From the NCBI RefSeq assembly GCF_014698505.1, contig NZ_JACJTD010000020.1, forward strand, positions 62,001 through 126,000: a stretch of 64,000 nucleotides of DNA, in the 5' to 3' direction. Below the pieces are notes generated by a model. The model did not search any database. It was not told the DNA's origin and worked only from the letters and a program-made list of their open reading frames with translations. Within the stretch, counting starts at the first letter, position 1. Each line of letters begins with the position of its first letter. A program made the position numbers and the translations under genes. Positions 8,768-18,416 of this stretch are shown piece after piece. The stretch is from Nostoc foliaceum FACHB-393 (GTDB taxonomy: Bacteria; Cyanobacteriota; Cyanobacteriia; Cyanobacteriales; Nostocaceae).

Positions 8768-10441
8768 ATGAATAGCTTTCATCGCTTTCGGAAAGCCATT
8801 GCCATCCTGGTAATTGTTTTAACCATGATGATAGGATGGCTGTTAACTACTGAAATGTCGGTGCAAGCTCAATCAAGAACAACTGCTCATATTACAGTAG
8901 ATGGTCGCCAGTTATTTGAACTTTCAGAAGCAGGACAATTTAGCGCAGAAAATCGTGCTGCTGATGCCAACTTAATTTTAAGAGAAGCAGTCCGTTCTCC
9001 AGGTGGTGTAAAGGTAGAAATTGTACAAACTAATCAATTACCTGTAATTTTGGTAAATAATCGCCACCTATTAACGGTGACACAAGAAGATACTTTCACT
9101 GGGAGAACAAAACAGGAACAAGCAGAAATTTGGGCGCAACGAATTCGGGAAGCAGTTGCACAAGGTCAAGAGGAACGCAGATTAGATTATTTTTGGCGGG
9201 CAATATTACTAATAGCTTTATCTGTATTAGGCGCGATCGCACTCCATTTACTTTTAGGTTGGGTTGGGCGCTATTGGTTACAGCGACTGGTTCCTAGAGA
9301 AGCGAATCACCCAGAAACGGGAGCGCAACCTAAAGGAATCGAGCTATTTTTACAATTGACCCTGGTTATAGTGCGATCGCTACTGTGGATAGGAATTACT
9401 ATCTACATTACCGACTTATTCCCCTTAACGCGAGAATGGAGCAGAAACATTGCCAATATTCTCTGGATGAGCTTAACTTCACCAGTAATTACTATTGGTG
9501 AAAGTTCTTATTCAGTTATCAATATAATTATCTTCATCAGCTTATTTTTTGGAGTATTAGCAATTGCTGGAACTTTAACTAATCTGCTGCGATCGCGCGT
9601 ATTACGCATGACAAATGTTAGCCGTGGTGTGCAAGAATCAATTGCCATTGCTATCCATTACAGTCTAATTTTTATCGGAACGGTTTTATTACTACAAATT
9701 TGGGGTTTAGACATCAGTTCTTTAGCAATACTAGCCAGTGTCTTTGGTGTAGCGATCGGCTTTGGCTTACAGGGAGTTGCGAAAGAATTGGTAAGCGGTT
9801 TTGTAATTACTTTTGAACGTGCTATTGAAATTGGCGACTTTGTACAAATTGGCGAGTTTATGGGAACAGTAGAGCGTTTAAATGCTCGCAGCACCTACCT
9901 CCGTACCTTAGATGATATAGTAGTGATTGTGCCAAATTCCCGTTTGTTAGATACAGAAGTAGTCAATTGGAACCATCGGGCTTCAGCATCTCGTCTAGTC
10001 TTACCAGTAAGGGTTGCTTATGGTGTGAGTATTAATACTATCCGTTCTGCATTATTAGAAGTAGCGGTGACAAATCCTGATATATTAAAAAAACCAAATC
10101 CTACTGTTTGGTTTCAAGGATATGGTGAGGATTTTTTAAATTTTCAATTATTAGTTTGGATTTCTAAACCCCGCAAGCAGTTTCAAATTAAGAGCGACTT
10201 ATATTTTAAAATTGATGAGATTCTCAGACAAAAAAATATTAATATTCCCTTGCCTCAACGTTCCCTACATTTGCGTACTGGTAGCTTACCCATAGAACTT
10301 TCACCACAATTAGAAAATTCATTATCACAACTTTCTCAGGGTTTAATTACTTTCTTAAAAAGCCAGTTACCGAAAGATAGTGCAAATGGTGCTAATAATT
10401 CATCGGCAAAAACTCAAAGTGAAAAATCAGATTCAGAGTAA
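8768..10441 (+). CDS. MscS-family mechanosensitive ion channel
   Basis: A 557-residue membrane protein. The N-terminus has a signal peptide or first helix (residues about 10-34, AIAILVIVLTMMIGWLL, ending VQAQ). A soluble region (35-140) follows, then helices near 148-168, 190-220, 250-275 and 295-315, and the MscS pore helix and beta domain from about residue 318. The core signature is GVAIGFGLQGVAKELVSGF (about 327-345) followed by IEIGDFVQIGEFMGTVERL and IVVIVPNSRLLD. It probably acts as an osmotic safety valve. The larger N-terminal domain is typical of cyanobacterial MscS paralogues. The C-terminal 40 residues are low-complexity Ser/Asn-rich. No operon partner. Confidence 0.93.
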   Translation: MNSFHRFRKAIAILVIVLTMMIGWLLTTEMSVQAQSRTTAHITVDGRQLFELSEAGQFSAENRAADANLILREAVRSPGGVKVEIVQTNQLPVILVNNRHLLTVTQEDTFTGRTKQEQAEIWAQRIREAVAQGQEERRLDYFWRAILLIALSVLGAIALHLLLGWVGRYWLQRLVPREANHPETGAQPKGIELFLQLTLVIVRSLLWIGITIYITDLFPLTREWSRNIANILWMSLTSPVITIGESSYSVINIIIFISLFFGVLAIAGTLTNLLRSRVLRMTNVSRGVQESIAIAIHYSLIFIGTVLLLQIWGLDISSLAILASVFGVAIGFGLQGVAKELVSGFVITFERAIEIGDFVQIGEFMGTVERLNARSTYLRTLDDIVVIVPNSRLLDTEVVNWNHRASASRLVLPVRVAYGVSINTIRSALLEVAVTNPDILKKPNPTVWFQGYGEDFLNFQLLVWISKPRKQFQIKSDLYFKIDEILRQKNINIPLPQRSLHLRTGSLPIELSPQLENSLSQLSQGLITFLKSQLPKDSANGANNSSAKTQSEKSDSE

Positions 10442-10499
10442 ACTGATCAATTTTTCACCCAAAAATTAGCCCGCGAACTCAACCCAGAAGCGCTGTATC

Positions 10500-10880
10500 T
10501 AAATTACAATTACAGCTTAAGCCTTGATAACTCCAGAAGAAGCTATGTTAACCACAGCTTTAGCATTTATAAACACAAAAGAAGTTGTGTTAACCGCAGC
10601 TTGAGCATTTATAAGTACAGAAGAAGCTGTAGTAACTACAGCTTGAGCATTGATAACTACAGAAGAAGCTGTGTTAACTACAGCTTTAGTATATATAACT
10701 AATCCTTAATATGTATTAAATAAAACTTCAATTTTACTTATAATAATATGAACATTTGTAACCACAGCTTCAACATGAATAACTAATGCTTAAGTTGTAT
10801 TAAATAAAGCTTCAATTTCACTTATATTTTATGACTTTATATAAGTAATACTTAAGCTGCAATAACTACAGATTTATTCT
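10500..10880. repeat. Degenerate 42-bp (2 x 21-bp) tandem repeat array
   Basis: Successive units begin TAACTACAGC or TAACCACAGC every 42 bases; for example, consecutive units start with TAACCACAGCTTTAGCATTT, TAACCGCAGCTTGAGCATTT and TAACTACAGCTTGAGCATTG. Within each unit the second half begins again with TAACTACAG, giving an underlying 21-base period. Units become AT-rich and decay rightward. On the minus strand the best-preserved units read as an open 14-residue repeat (TASSVVINAQAVVN type) ending at a TAA, with no start codon. It is not a CRISPR array, since there are no unique spacers. Confidence 0.75.
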
Positions 10881-11654
10881 TTCTTATAAGTGTTCATAAC
10901 GATTGTTTCCACTTTTTTATAGCGGTTCCCATTCAGATGCGGTAGGTGTAGGGGCACGGCAATGCCCATTGGTTTCTAGAAGCAGCTTTTAGATATTGTC
11001 TCGTTCCCAGTCTCCGACTGGGAATGCCATCCTAGGGGCTGCCGCCTCCCTTGCTGGCGGCAGAGCTGCTTTTGAGTTGCATTATCCAGCAAGAGGCTGG
11101 AAACGAGATTTGAAAAGGTTTTTAGCTTAAGTTGACACCTATGGGCAGTGCCGTGCCCCTATGGTGTGTATTTTTGTAAAGCGTGTTTGTGCAATCGCAG
11201 ATACAAAGATTTTTAGTCAATTAGACTACAATACATAGACCGAAAGTTATTGTCATTAGTACCAATGACAATAACTAATGGCTAATGACTAAATCAACGG
11301 GCGGCTATCCCGGACACCCCTTGAAGGGATAATATTCCCGCTGATTTTCGTGAGAAAAAGAATTGTTTGACTGTCTGATCAGAAAACCATAACACCTGAT
11401 GAGAAAATGAGACATTCAAACAAAGCAATATCTACGATGGGCTACGCCTACGCAATTTGATTGTTAACAAGCCCGTTAATCAAACCTGACTTTTTTTGAG
11501 GTCAAAGGCAACAAAAGCGTTATGGGGCATCACCTAAAAGACTTAGTGCCTCAAAATACTCCTGAAAGCCAATCCTTGTTTAATAAGTTTTGTGTAGAAT
11601 TTGTTGGTGAGTTTATTTACTTGATTCTCAATTGCAGCAAACCAGGTTTCATTT
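10881..11654. other. Gap with nested repeats and a hairpin, no supported gene
   Basis: Carries the disrupted MITE copy at 10918-11185 and a strong compound hairpin at 11292-11344 (outer arms TCAACGGG/CCCGCTGA, inner arms TATCCC/GGGATA). The last 130 bases lead into the GAF-protein gene. A 71-codon open frame at 11522-11737 overlaps that gene's start in another frame and has no family resemblance. Confidence 0.5.
10918..11185. repeat. TATAGCGGTTC element, copy 2, split by another repeat
   Basis: The left part (TATAGCGGTTCCCATTCAGA to CGGCAATGCCCA, 10918-10969) and the inner right part (GGGCAGTGCCGTGCCCCTA, about 11144-11162) match copy 1. About 175 bases between them contain a different palindrome-rich repeat (TCGTTCCCAGTCTCCGACTG and GCTGCCGCC...GGCGGCAG). 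The right end is diverged. This is a repeat-in-repeat insertion. Confidence 0.65.
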
Positions 11655-14225
11655 ATGAATCAGTCTTTTTCTCAAAACCAAGCAAGGCGAAATCGTCAAC
11701 AAAGGCTGTGGCAACAAAAATGGAATTTAAAGACTAAAGCAATTGTTTGGGCACTAAGTATTAGTGTCCTTCCTGTAGTTGCAATTGGAACAGCTACTTA
11801 CTACTACGGCATTAATTTAATTACCAAACAAATTCCGCAAGTCAAACAAGAGAGTGCAAAAAGTTCAACAGAAACTGAACTTGTTTTACAGAGACAACTC
11901 TCACTGTTGTTAACTGGTATGGGAGGAACAGCAATTTTAGCAGGTGCGATCGCTGTTTTTGTGACTAATCGAGCTATTAGTCGAGTCAGCAAAGCTGCTG
12001 CAACTTCTAATACTATCAAAAACCAGCTACGTCCAGACAGTGAGTTTACTCAAACGTTCATTGCTAGTGAAGATGAATTAGTGATGTTAGAGAGAAACAT
12101 CAATTTATTCACAGAGCTGCTTTCAGGTTCGATAAAGGAGAAAGAAACCGAAGCTGATTACTCCCAATTATTAATTAAAATTACCCGATGGGTTCGAGAA
12201 ACATTCAATGAAGAAGATGTTCTCAAAACTACCTCAGAAGAAATTCGTAAAGCTTTAAGCATCGATCGTGTAACCATCTTTTGCTTCAACTCCGATTGTA
12301 ATGGAACCTTTATCGCCGAATCAGTAGCACCTGGTTTACCGAAAATATTAGGGTTTACAGTCTCTGACCCTGGATTCGAGGCAGGTTATATAGAAAAATA
12401 CCAGAATGGTTCTATCCATGCTATTGATAATATCCATCAAGCCGATCTCAGTGATAGTGATATTGAGTTGCTGGAGAAATTTGCTGTTAAATCTAATTTA
12501 GTAGCACCTATTCTCAAAGGCAAACAGCTATTCGGTTTATTGATTGCACATCAGTGTTCTAGAATTCGTTTTTGGCAGCAGTCTGAGATTGATTTGTTCG
12601 CTCAGATAGCCATGCAAGTAGGATTCGCCCTTGACTACGCCAAACTTCTAGAACAGGTTGATACAAAGGCAGATAAAGCTCAGGTATTTATCGAAATTAC
12701 CCGTAGCATTCGCCAATCGCTCAACGAAGAGGATGTCATCAAAACGACCGTAGAAGAGGTTCGCAAAACACTGAGTACTGACCGAGTGCTGGTTTATAGC
12801 TTTAGCACTAATTGGTCTGGAACTGTGATTGCCGAATCAGTGGTTCCAGGTTATCCAAAAGTTTTGCGGTCTGAAATTCAAGACCCATGTTTTGCTCAGG
12901 GCTATGTAGAAAAGTATCTGTCTGGTCGCGTTCAAGCCACAAACAACATTTATGAAGCTGGTTTGCGTGATTGTCACATTGACTTACTCGAATCCTTTGC
13001 TGTGAAAGCAAATTTGGTCGCACCCATTCTCAAAGATGAACAGTTATTTGGCTTATTGATTGCACATCAGTGCTCCAGACCCCGTGATTGGCAACAGCCT
13101 GAAATTGATTTCTTTGCCCAGATAGCGATGCAAGTGGGATTTGCTCTCGACCATGCAAGGCTCCTGCAACGAATCGAGGCTGAGGGTGTGCAAAGTCAGT
13201 TGCTGGCGGATACAATCGGCAGCATTCGCCAATCGCTCAACGAAGAGGATGTCCTGAAAACCACTGTAGAAGAAGTTCGTAAAGTACTGGGTACTGACCG
13301 AGTGATGGTTTATAGCTTTAATGCTAATTGGTCTGGAACTGTGATTGCCGAATCAGTTGTTCTCACCTACCCAAAAGTTTTGCGAGCTGAAATTGAAGAC
13401 CCATGTTTCGGTCAAGGTTATGTAGCAGAGTATCAGTCTGGTCGCGTTCTAGCAATAAACAACATTTATGAAGCTGGTTTGGCTGATTGTCACATTGACT
13501 TACTTGAATCCTTTGGTGTGAAAGCAAATTTGGTAGCCCCCATTCTCAAAGATGAACAGTTATTTGGTTTATTAATTGCACATCAGTGCTCCAGACCCCG
13601 TGATTGGAAACAGTCTGAGATTGATTTATTTGGCCAAATAGCGATGCAAGTGGGGTTTGCTCTCGACCATGCAAGACTCCTGCAACGAATCGAAGCTGAA
13701 AGTATGCGAAGTCAGTTATTGGTAGATATTACCCACAGTATTCGCCAATCGCTTAACGAAGAGGATGTCATCAAAACCACTGTCCAAGAGGTTCGCAAAG
13801 CACTCAGTATTGACCGAGTTCTGGTTTATAGCTTTTACGCTAATTGGTTTGGAATTATAATTGCTGAATCAGTGGTTCCAGGTTATCCCAAAGTTTTGCG
13901 CTCTAAAATCTATGACCCCTGTTTCACTGAAGGCTATATAGAAAAGTACCAGTCTGGTCGCGTTGTTGCAACAAACAACATTTACGAGGCCGGTTTGGCT
14001 GATTGTCACGTTAACCTGCTCGAATCCTTTGGTGTGAAAGCAAATTTAGTAGCACCCATTATCAAAGATCAGCAGCTATTTGGCTTGTTAATTGCACATC
14101 AGTGTTCTGAACCCCGTAATTGGCAACAGCCTGAGATTGATTTATTTGCCCAGATAGCCATGCAAGTAGGATTTACTCTCGATCATGCTAGGCTTCTACA
14201 GGCTTATCAAGCTACTGAAACATAG
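11655..14225 (+). CDS. Membrane-anchored tetra-GAF protein, cyanobacteriochrome-like, no output domain
   Basis: 856 residues. Two hydrophobic helices near 28-52 and 86-108 form an N-terminal membrane anchor, followed by a short HAMP-like linker and four GAF domains repeating every 172 residues. GAF2, GAF3 and GAF4 each carry DPCF (Cys412, Cys584, Cys756) and, 28 residues later, a Cys-His pair (Cys440, Cys612, Cys784) in the GL.DCH.xLLESF motif. These are the two cysteine positions of DXCF-type cyanobacteriochromes. GAF1 has DPGF and SDI instead and so cannot bind in this way. The protein stops right after GAF4 with no MCP, kinase or cyclase domain. Light sensing is inference; related GAF repeats occur in cyanobacterial chemoreceptors. 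It may act by partner binding or be a truncated receptor. Confidence 0.85.
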   Translation: MNQSFSQNQARRNRQQRLWQQKWNLKTKAIVWALSISVLPVVAIGTATYYYGINLITKQIPQVKQESAKSSTETELVLQRQLSLLLTGMGGTAILAGAIAVFVTNRAISRVSKAAATSNTIKNQLRPDSEFTQTFIASEDELVMLERNINLFTELLSGSIKEKETEADYSQLLIKITRWVRETFNEEDVLKTTSEEIRKALSIDRVTIFCFNSDCNGTFIAESVAPGLPKILGFTVSDPGFEAGYIEKYQNGSIHAIDNIHQADLSDSDIELLEKFAVKSNLVAPILKGKQLFGLLIAHQCSRIRFWQQSEIDLFAQIAMQVGFALDYAKLLEQVDTKADKAQVFIEITRSIRQSLNEEDVIKTTVEEVRKTLSTDRVLVYSFSTNWSGTVIAESVVPGYPKVLRSEIQDPCFAQGYVEKYLSGRVQATNNIYEAGLRDCHIDLLESFAVKANLVAPILKDEQLFGLLIAHQCSRPRDWQQPEIDFFAQIAMQVGFALDHARLLQRIEAEGVQSQLLADTIGSIRQSLNEEDVLKTTVEEVRKVLGTDRVMVYSFNANWSGTVIAESVVLTYPKVLRAEIEDPCFGQGYVAEYQSGRVLAINNIYEAGLADCHIDLLESFGVKANLVAPILKDEQLFGLLIAHQCSRPRDWKQSEIDLFGQIAMQVGFALDHARLLQRIEAESMRSQLLVDITHSIRQSLNEEDVIKTTVQEVRKALSIDRVLVYSFYANWFGIIIAESVVPGYPKVLRSKIYDPCFTEGYIEKYQSGRVVATNNIYEAGLADCHVNLLESFGVKANLVAPIIKDQQLFGLLIAHQCSEPRNWQQPEIDLFAQIAMQVGFTLDHARLLQAYQATET

Positions 14226-14414
14226 CTTGTGAGAGAGGAGTGGAAATTGCCTTGCGTTAGCGAAGTTCCTCTGCAAGAGGCTCACGCCTGCATCACTGAA
14301 GATCCACAATACTACCAACTACGTAATTATGCCTTAGACTTCCTCTTTAATCGCTTGGCCCATGATGACGTAGGTTAAGCTAATCGTCATTCTCCTAATT
14401 TCTCACTCTCAAAA

Positions 14415-15740
14415 ATGGTTCCTTCCAAACGAGTTTATTTATTGCTGTTTTTGGGTATAGTCATCGCGCCGATGCTATACCTTTTTCTCAGCATTAAAGC
14501 AACGATCGCCATCACTGTGCTATTTGATGCGATCGTTCTCGGATTAATGGTTGTAGATGGTTTGCAGGTGCGGCGTTCTCGCGTGCAAATTACCCGCGAA
14601 TTACCGTCACGATTATCCATTGGGCGAGATAATCCAGTAGTGTTAAAAGTAACATCGTCAAATGCCAACGCCCTAATTGAAATCTGCGATTACTATCCAA
14701 CAGGGTTTGGCATCTCTGCGCCCACACTTCATGCTATTGTTCCCAGTAACAGCACCCAAGAATTGACGTATACCGTCAACCCAAGACAGCGCGGCGAGTT
14801 TCCTTGGGGAAATCTTCAAGTTCGACAATTGGGAACTTGGGGATTAACTTGGGATGATTGGCAAATTCCCCAAAGTCTGCCAGTGAAAGTTTATCCTGAT
14901 TTAGTGGGGTTGCGATCGCTCACAATTCGTTTGACATTGCAATCATCAGGATCAATCCGCCAATCCCGCAAAACTGGTATTGGTACAGAGTTTGCCGAAC
15001 TGCGGAACTATCGCACTGGTGACGATTTACGATTTATTGATTGGAAAGCTACCGCCCGTCGGGTTGGGGCTTATGGTAATGCAACGCCACTGGTGAGAGT
15101 TCTAGAACCCGAACAAGAACAAACTTTACTGATCTTGCTTGATCGCGGACGGTTGATGACAGCAAAGGTGCAGAATTTGCAGCGATTTGACTGGGGTTTG
15201 AATGCAACTTTATCCTTAGCCTTGGCGGGATTACATCGAGGCGATCGCGTGGGTGTTGGTGTATTTGACCGCCAAATGCATACGTGGATTCCCCCAGAAC
15301 GCGGTCAACATCATTTGAATCAGCTAATTGATCGCCTGACTCCAATTCAACCAGTGTTATTTGAATCTGATTATTTGGGGGCGGTGACAAATGTTGTACA
15401 ACGACAAACTCGGAGGGCGCTAGTAGTGGTGATTACCGACTTAATTGATGTCACCGCTTCCACGGAACTCCTGGCTGCACTTTCTAAGCTAGCACCCCGC
15501 TATCTACCATTTTGCGTAACTCTGCGAGATCCGCAAGTTGATCATCTAGCACACACCTTTACAGATGATGTTACAAATGCTTATGCCCGTGCAGTGGCAC
15601 TCGATTTATTAATGCAACGACAAGTAGCATTTGCTCAGTTGAAACAAAAAGGTGTATTAGTACTAGATGCACCAGCAAATCAAATTGCCGATCAGGTGGT
15701 TGAGCGATATCTGCAACTCAAAGCGCGGAATCAACTTTAA
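14415..15740 (+). CDS. DUF58 domain-containing membrane protein
   Basis: A 441-residue member of the DUF58 family, whose genes commonly sit beside MoxR AAA ATPases in von Willebrand-type chaperone systems. Two N-terminal membrane helices (about 6-24 and 26-45) are followed by a beta-rich domain. The DUF58 core around residues 185-215 carries GIGTEFAELRNYRTGDDLRF and IDWKATARR. The C-terminal half has a vWA-like fold (LLILLDRGR near 237; VVVITDLIDV near 338). No MoxR gene adjoins it here. The ATG at 14415 follows a short spacer with no strong ribosome site. Confidence 0.92.
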   Translation: MVPSKRVYLLLFLGIVIAPMLYLFLSIKATIAITVLFDAIVLGLMVVDGLQVRRSRVQITRELPSRLSIGRDNPVVLKVTSSNANALIEICDYYPTGFGISAPTLHAIVPSNSTQELTYTVNPRQRGEFPWGNLQVRQLGTWGLTWDDWQIPQSLPVKVYPDLVGLRSLTIRLTLQSSGSIRQSRKTGIGTEFAELRNYRTGDDLRFIDWKATARRVGAYGNATPLVRVLEPEQEQTLLILLDRGRLMTAKVQNLQRFDWGLNATLSLALAGLHRGDRVGVGVFDRQMHTWIPPERGQHHLNQLIDRLTPIQPVLFESDYLGAVTNVVQRQTRRALVVVITDLIDVTASTELLAALSKLAPRYLPFCVTLRDPQVDHLAHTFTDDVTNAYARAVALDLLMQRQVAFAQLKQKGVLVLDAPANQIADQVVERYLQLKARNQL

Positions 15741-15762
15741 CAAATTGCATTGATTCATCAAA

Positions 15763-15790
15763 TGCGAGGTGCGGAAAATTTCACCTCGCA
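15763..15790. terminator. Hairpin between convergent DUF58 and RTX1 genes
   Basis: Arms TGCGAGGTG (15763-15771) and CACCTCGCA (15782-15790) form a perfect 9-bp stem with a 10-base loop. It lies between two genes that converge. There is no long T-tract on either strand, so it may be a weak bidirectional terminator or an mRNA 3'-end stabiliser. Confidence 0.5.
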
Positions 15791-15815
15791 ATACCTCCCT
15801 ACAGAAATGAAACGC

Positions 15816-15922
15816 TATAGCGGTTCTCGTTTACGTGAGGTATACCCGTAGGGGCACGGCACTGCCGTGCCCCTACACTTGGCAATATAATGTTTTACCG
15901 TATCTGTGTGGGAATCCCTATA
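15816..15922. repeat. TATAGCGGTTC element, copy 3
   Basis: Inverted orientation relative to copy 1: it begins TATAGCGGTTCTCGTTTACG and ends TGTGTGGGAATCCCTATA, with the inner palindrome GGGGCACGGCACTGCCGTGCCCC. It sits directly downstream of the first RTX gene. Confidence 0.75.
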
Positions 15923-15929
15923 ATCACGA

Positions 15930-18416
15930 TTAAACAACCACAAAATTGTTGTTAGTTAGAGACAATCCAGTAGATAATTGGGCAAATTTTACCTGAGTAA
16001 ACCCACCCGCATTGCCATCTGCGTCAAAGTACAGACCACCTGTAGAATTGTCATAGATAAATCGTTGAGCGATCGTGCTTGCAGATGTTCCGATGGTAAA
16101 CTGACTTGTCTGAAGTGAACCTACTGATAACCCGCTACCAAAACCAGCAAAAAAACCAAAAGCCGATATCTGAATCAGTTCATTAGTGGTGTCGAAGTCA
16201 TAAAGACTATCAACGCCTTCATAGAAACTATTGATAGCAAAGGTATCAGTACTACCTCCTCCATAGAGGTTATCATTGCCATCACTGCCGGAGAGCGTAT
16301 CGTTGCCATTGCTCCCCACGATTAAGTCATCGTAGCGTGTACCTGAAATATTTAATCGTTCGATATTCTTGTAACTAACCTGATTCGTGCCCGCTGTAAT
16401 TGAGCCAATGTTAGTAGTAGCATTGAATGTCGAAGTGATTCCTACAGTAGAACTTCTGTAATTAACAAACAACAAATCCTCACCCCTACCTCCATCTATC
16501 GTATCCTTACCACCATCGCCTGTAGAGAGCGTATCGTTGCCATTGCTCCCTACTATCAAGTCATCGTAGGCTGTACCTCTGATATCTAATCGTTCGATAT
16601 TCTTGTAACTAACTAGATTTGTGCCCGCTGTAATTGAGCCAATGTTAGTGGTAGCATTGAATGTCGTTGTGATTCCTCCGGTAGCAAAGGTGTAATTGGC
16701 GGACAACAAATCCTCACCCTTACCCCCATCTACCGTATCATTGCCACCACTCCCATCTACCGCACTATTGCCACCATAGCCTCCAGAGAGCGTATCGTTG
16801 CCATTACTCCCCACAATCAAGTCATCGTAGGCTGTACCTCTGATATTTAATCGTTCGATATTCTTGTAACTAACCCGATACGTGCCCGCTGTAATTGAGC
16901 CAATGTTGGTAGTAGCATTGAATGTCGTTGTGATTCCTCCGGTAGCATTACTGTAATTAACAGACAATAAATCGTCACCTTTACCTCCCTGCACCGTTTG
17001 AGTCGCTAAATAAGAGGGCGCAGTATCTGGGGATGTGGTGCTTAGATAGAAGGAATCATTGCCATCGCCCCCAGAGAGTAGGTTATTGCCTGTTGAATAC
17101 TCAGCACGTAAAGTATCGTCACCAGCGCCACCATTGAGAGTGTTATTGCCTGTGGAGGGATAATAAATGTCAAAAGTGGAGTACAGGATTAAATAGCCAG
17201 AGGTGGAGAGAGAATCATTGCCATCGCCCCCAGAGAGTAGGTTGTTGCCTGTTGAATACTCAGCACGTAAAGTATCGTCACCAACGCCACCTCTGAGGGT
17301 ATTATTGCCTGAGGAGATAAAATCAAAGTAGCCTCTATACTTATAATAGCCAGAGGTGGAGAGAGAATCATTGCCATCACCCCCAAAGAGTAGGTTATTG
17401 CCTTCTGGAGCCTCAGCACGTAATGTATCGTCACCAGCGCCACCTCTGAGGGTATTATTGCCTGAGGAGGCAATATAGCCGTATATGTTATTAAAGTAAG
17501 AGGTGGAGAGAGAATCATTACCATCGCCCCCAAAGAGTAAGTTATTGCCTGTTGAAGCCTCAGCACTCAAGGTATCGTTACCAGCCCCACCACTGAGGGT
17601 GCTATCGCCTGTTGAAAATTCAATATCCAAAGTATCGATATAGTATACGTTATTAAAGTAAGAGGTGAAGAGAGAATCATTGCCATCGCCCCCAAAGAGT
17701 AAGTTATTGCCTGCATCACCAATGAGGGTGTCATTCCCGGCACCACCAATGAGAGTATCATTCCCCATACCACCACGTAGCAGGTCATTGCCACTCTTGC
17801 CGTCGATTTTGTCATTACCGCCCTGACCATTGATGACATCATCTGAGTTGTCAAAGCCCTTAACATTATTATTCAGGTCGTTAAGGAAGGTGACTGTGTT
17901 CTTTTTGAAGATACTGCTTTGGGTGGAGTTGGCATTAAAGACATCAAAGCTATCACTAATGCTAGTTTCTCCATCAAACAAAAGATTGCCCAAATCTACA
18001 GTGGCTCCAGTAGATTTGCTGAGGTTTTCCAGATTTTCCAGGGTAAAGTTTTGCAGGATGACTTTGGTATAAGCATCAGACACATCTTCAAAGGTGATTT
18101 CCAAATTGCTGCCGTTCTGGGTAAGCAGCAAATTTTCGGCAGTCAAGCCTAGACCTAGAAATTTGATGGTATCCACTTCGGCAGTAACTGCTGCTGTCGG
18201 GTTTGTTCCTTTACCGATGCCACCGAAATCAGTGATAGTACTCATGCCGCCGGAGTAGTAGTCGTAAATAAATAGATCCTTGCCGCCCCCACCAGTCAGG
18301 GTGTCGTCGCCATTGGAATCTCTGATGGTATCGTTACCTGCTTTACCATTAATCGTGTCCGCACTGTCGCTGCCTACTAGAGTATCATTACCGTTGGTTC
18401 CAATGATATCTGCCAT
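15930..18416 (-). CDS. RTX calcium-binding repeat protein, paralogue 1 (828 aa)
   Basis: A predicted secreted protein built of glycine/aspartate-rich nonapeptide repeats (GGxGxDxLx) that bind calcium in beta-rolls. The N-terminal block (1-50) has repeats such as GNDTLVGSDSADTINGKAGN. A conserved non-repeat module follows (about 70-190). A variable array of roughly 45-residue units comes next (GNNTLRGGAGDDTLRA alternating with GNNLLFGGDGNDSLST). Three copies of a TFNATTNIGSITAG module lie between about 490 and 700. The conserved C-terminus contains FIYDNSTGGLYFDADGNAGG and ends NNNFVVV, as in type I secretion substrates. There is no signal peptide and no type I transporter nearby. The ATG has AGGTAGGT upstream. 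First of three tandem paralogues. Confidence 0.9.
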   Translation of the reverse strand: MADIIGTNGNDTLVGSDSADTINGKAGNDTIRDSNGDDTLTGGGGKDLFIYDYYSGGMSTITDFGGIGKGTNPTAAVTAEVDTIKFLGLGLTAENLLLTQNGSNLEITFEDVSDAYTKVILQNFTLENLENLSKSTGATVDLGNLLFDGETSISDSFDVFNANSTQSSIFKKNTVTFLNDLNNNVKGFDNSDDVINGQGGNDKIDGKSGNDLLRGGMGNDTLIGGAGNDTLIGDAGNNLLFGGDGNDSLFTSYFNNVYYIDTLDIEFSTGDSTLSGGAGNDTLSAEASTGNNLLFGGDGNDSLSTSYFNNIYGYIASSGNNTLRGGAGDDTLRAEAPEGNNLLFGGDGNDSLSTSGYYKYRGYFDFISSGNNTLRGGVGDDTLRAEYSTGNNLLSGGDGNDSLSTSGYLILYSTFDIYYPSTGNNTLNGGAGDDTLRAEYSTGNNLLSGGDGNDSFYLSTTSPDTAPSYLATQTVQGGKGDDLLSVNYSNATGGITTTFNATTNIGSITAGTYRVSYKNIERLNIRGTAYDDLIVGSNGNDTLSGGYGGNSAVDGSGGNDTVDGGKGEDLLSANYTFATGGITTTFNATTNIGSITAGTNLVSYKNIERLDIRGTAYDDLIVGSNGNDTLSTGDGGKDTIDGGRGEDLLFVNYRSSTVGITSTFNATTNIGSITAGTNQVSYKNIERLNISGTRYDDLIVGSNGNDTLSGSDGNDNLYGGGSTDTFAINSFYEGVDSLYDFDTTNELIQISAFGFFAGFGSGLSVGSLQTSQFTIGTSASTIAQRFIYDNSTGGLYFDADGNAGGFTQVKFAQLSTGLSLTNNNFVVV

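Noticed and set aside
10500..10880. 42-bp repeats as a CRISPR array
   Set aside because: Units abut directly with no spacers and decay gradually.
11522..11737. 71-codon open frame before the GAF protein
   Set aside because: It overlaps the GAF gene start in another frame and shows no family-like sequence.
14226..14379. Open reading after the GAF stop (ending DPQYYQLRNYALDFLFNRLA...)
   Set aside because: No start codon and no recognised family. It looks protein-like and could be a remnant, but support is too thin to call a gene.
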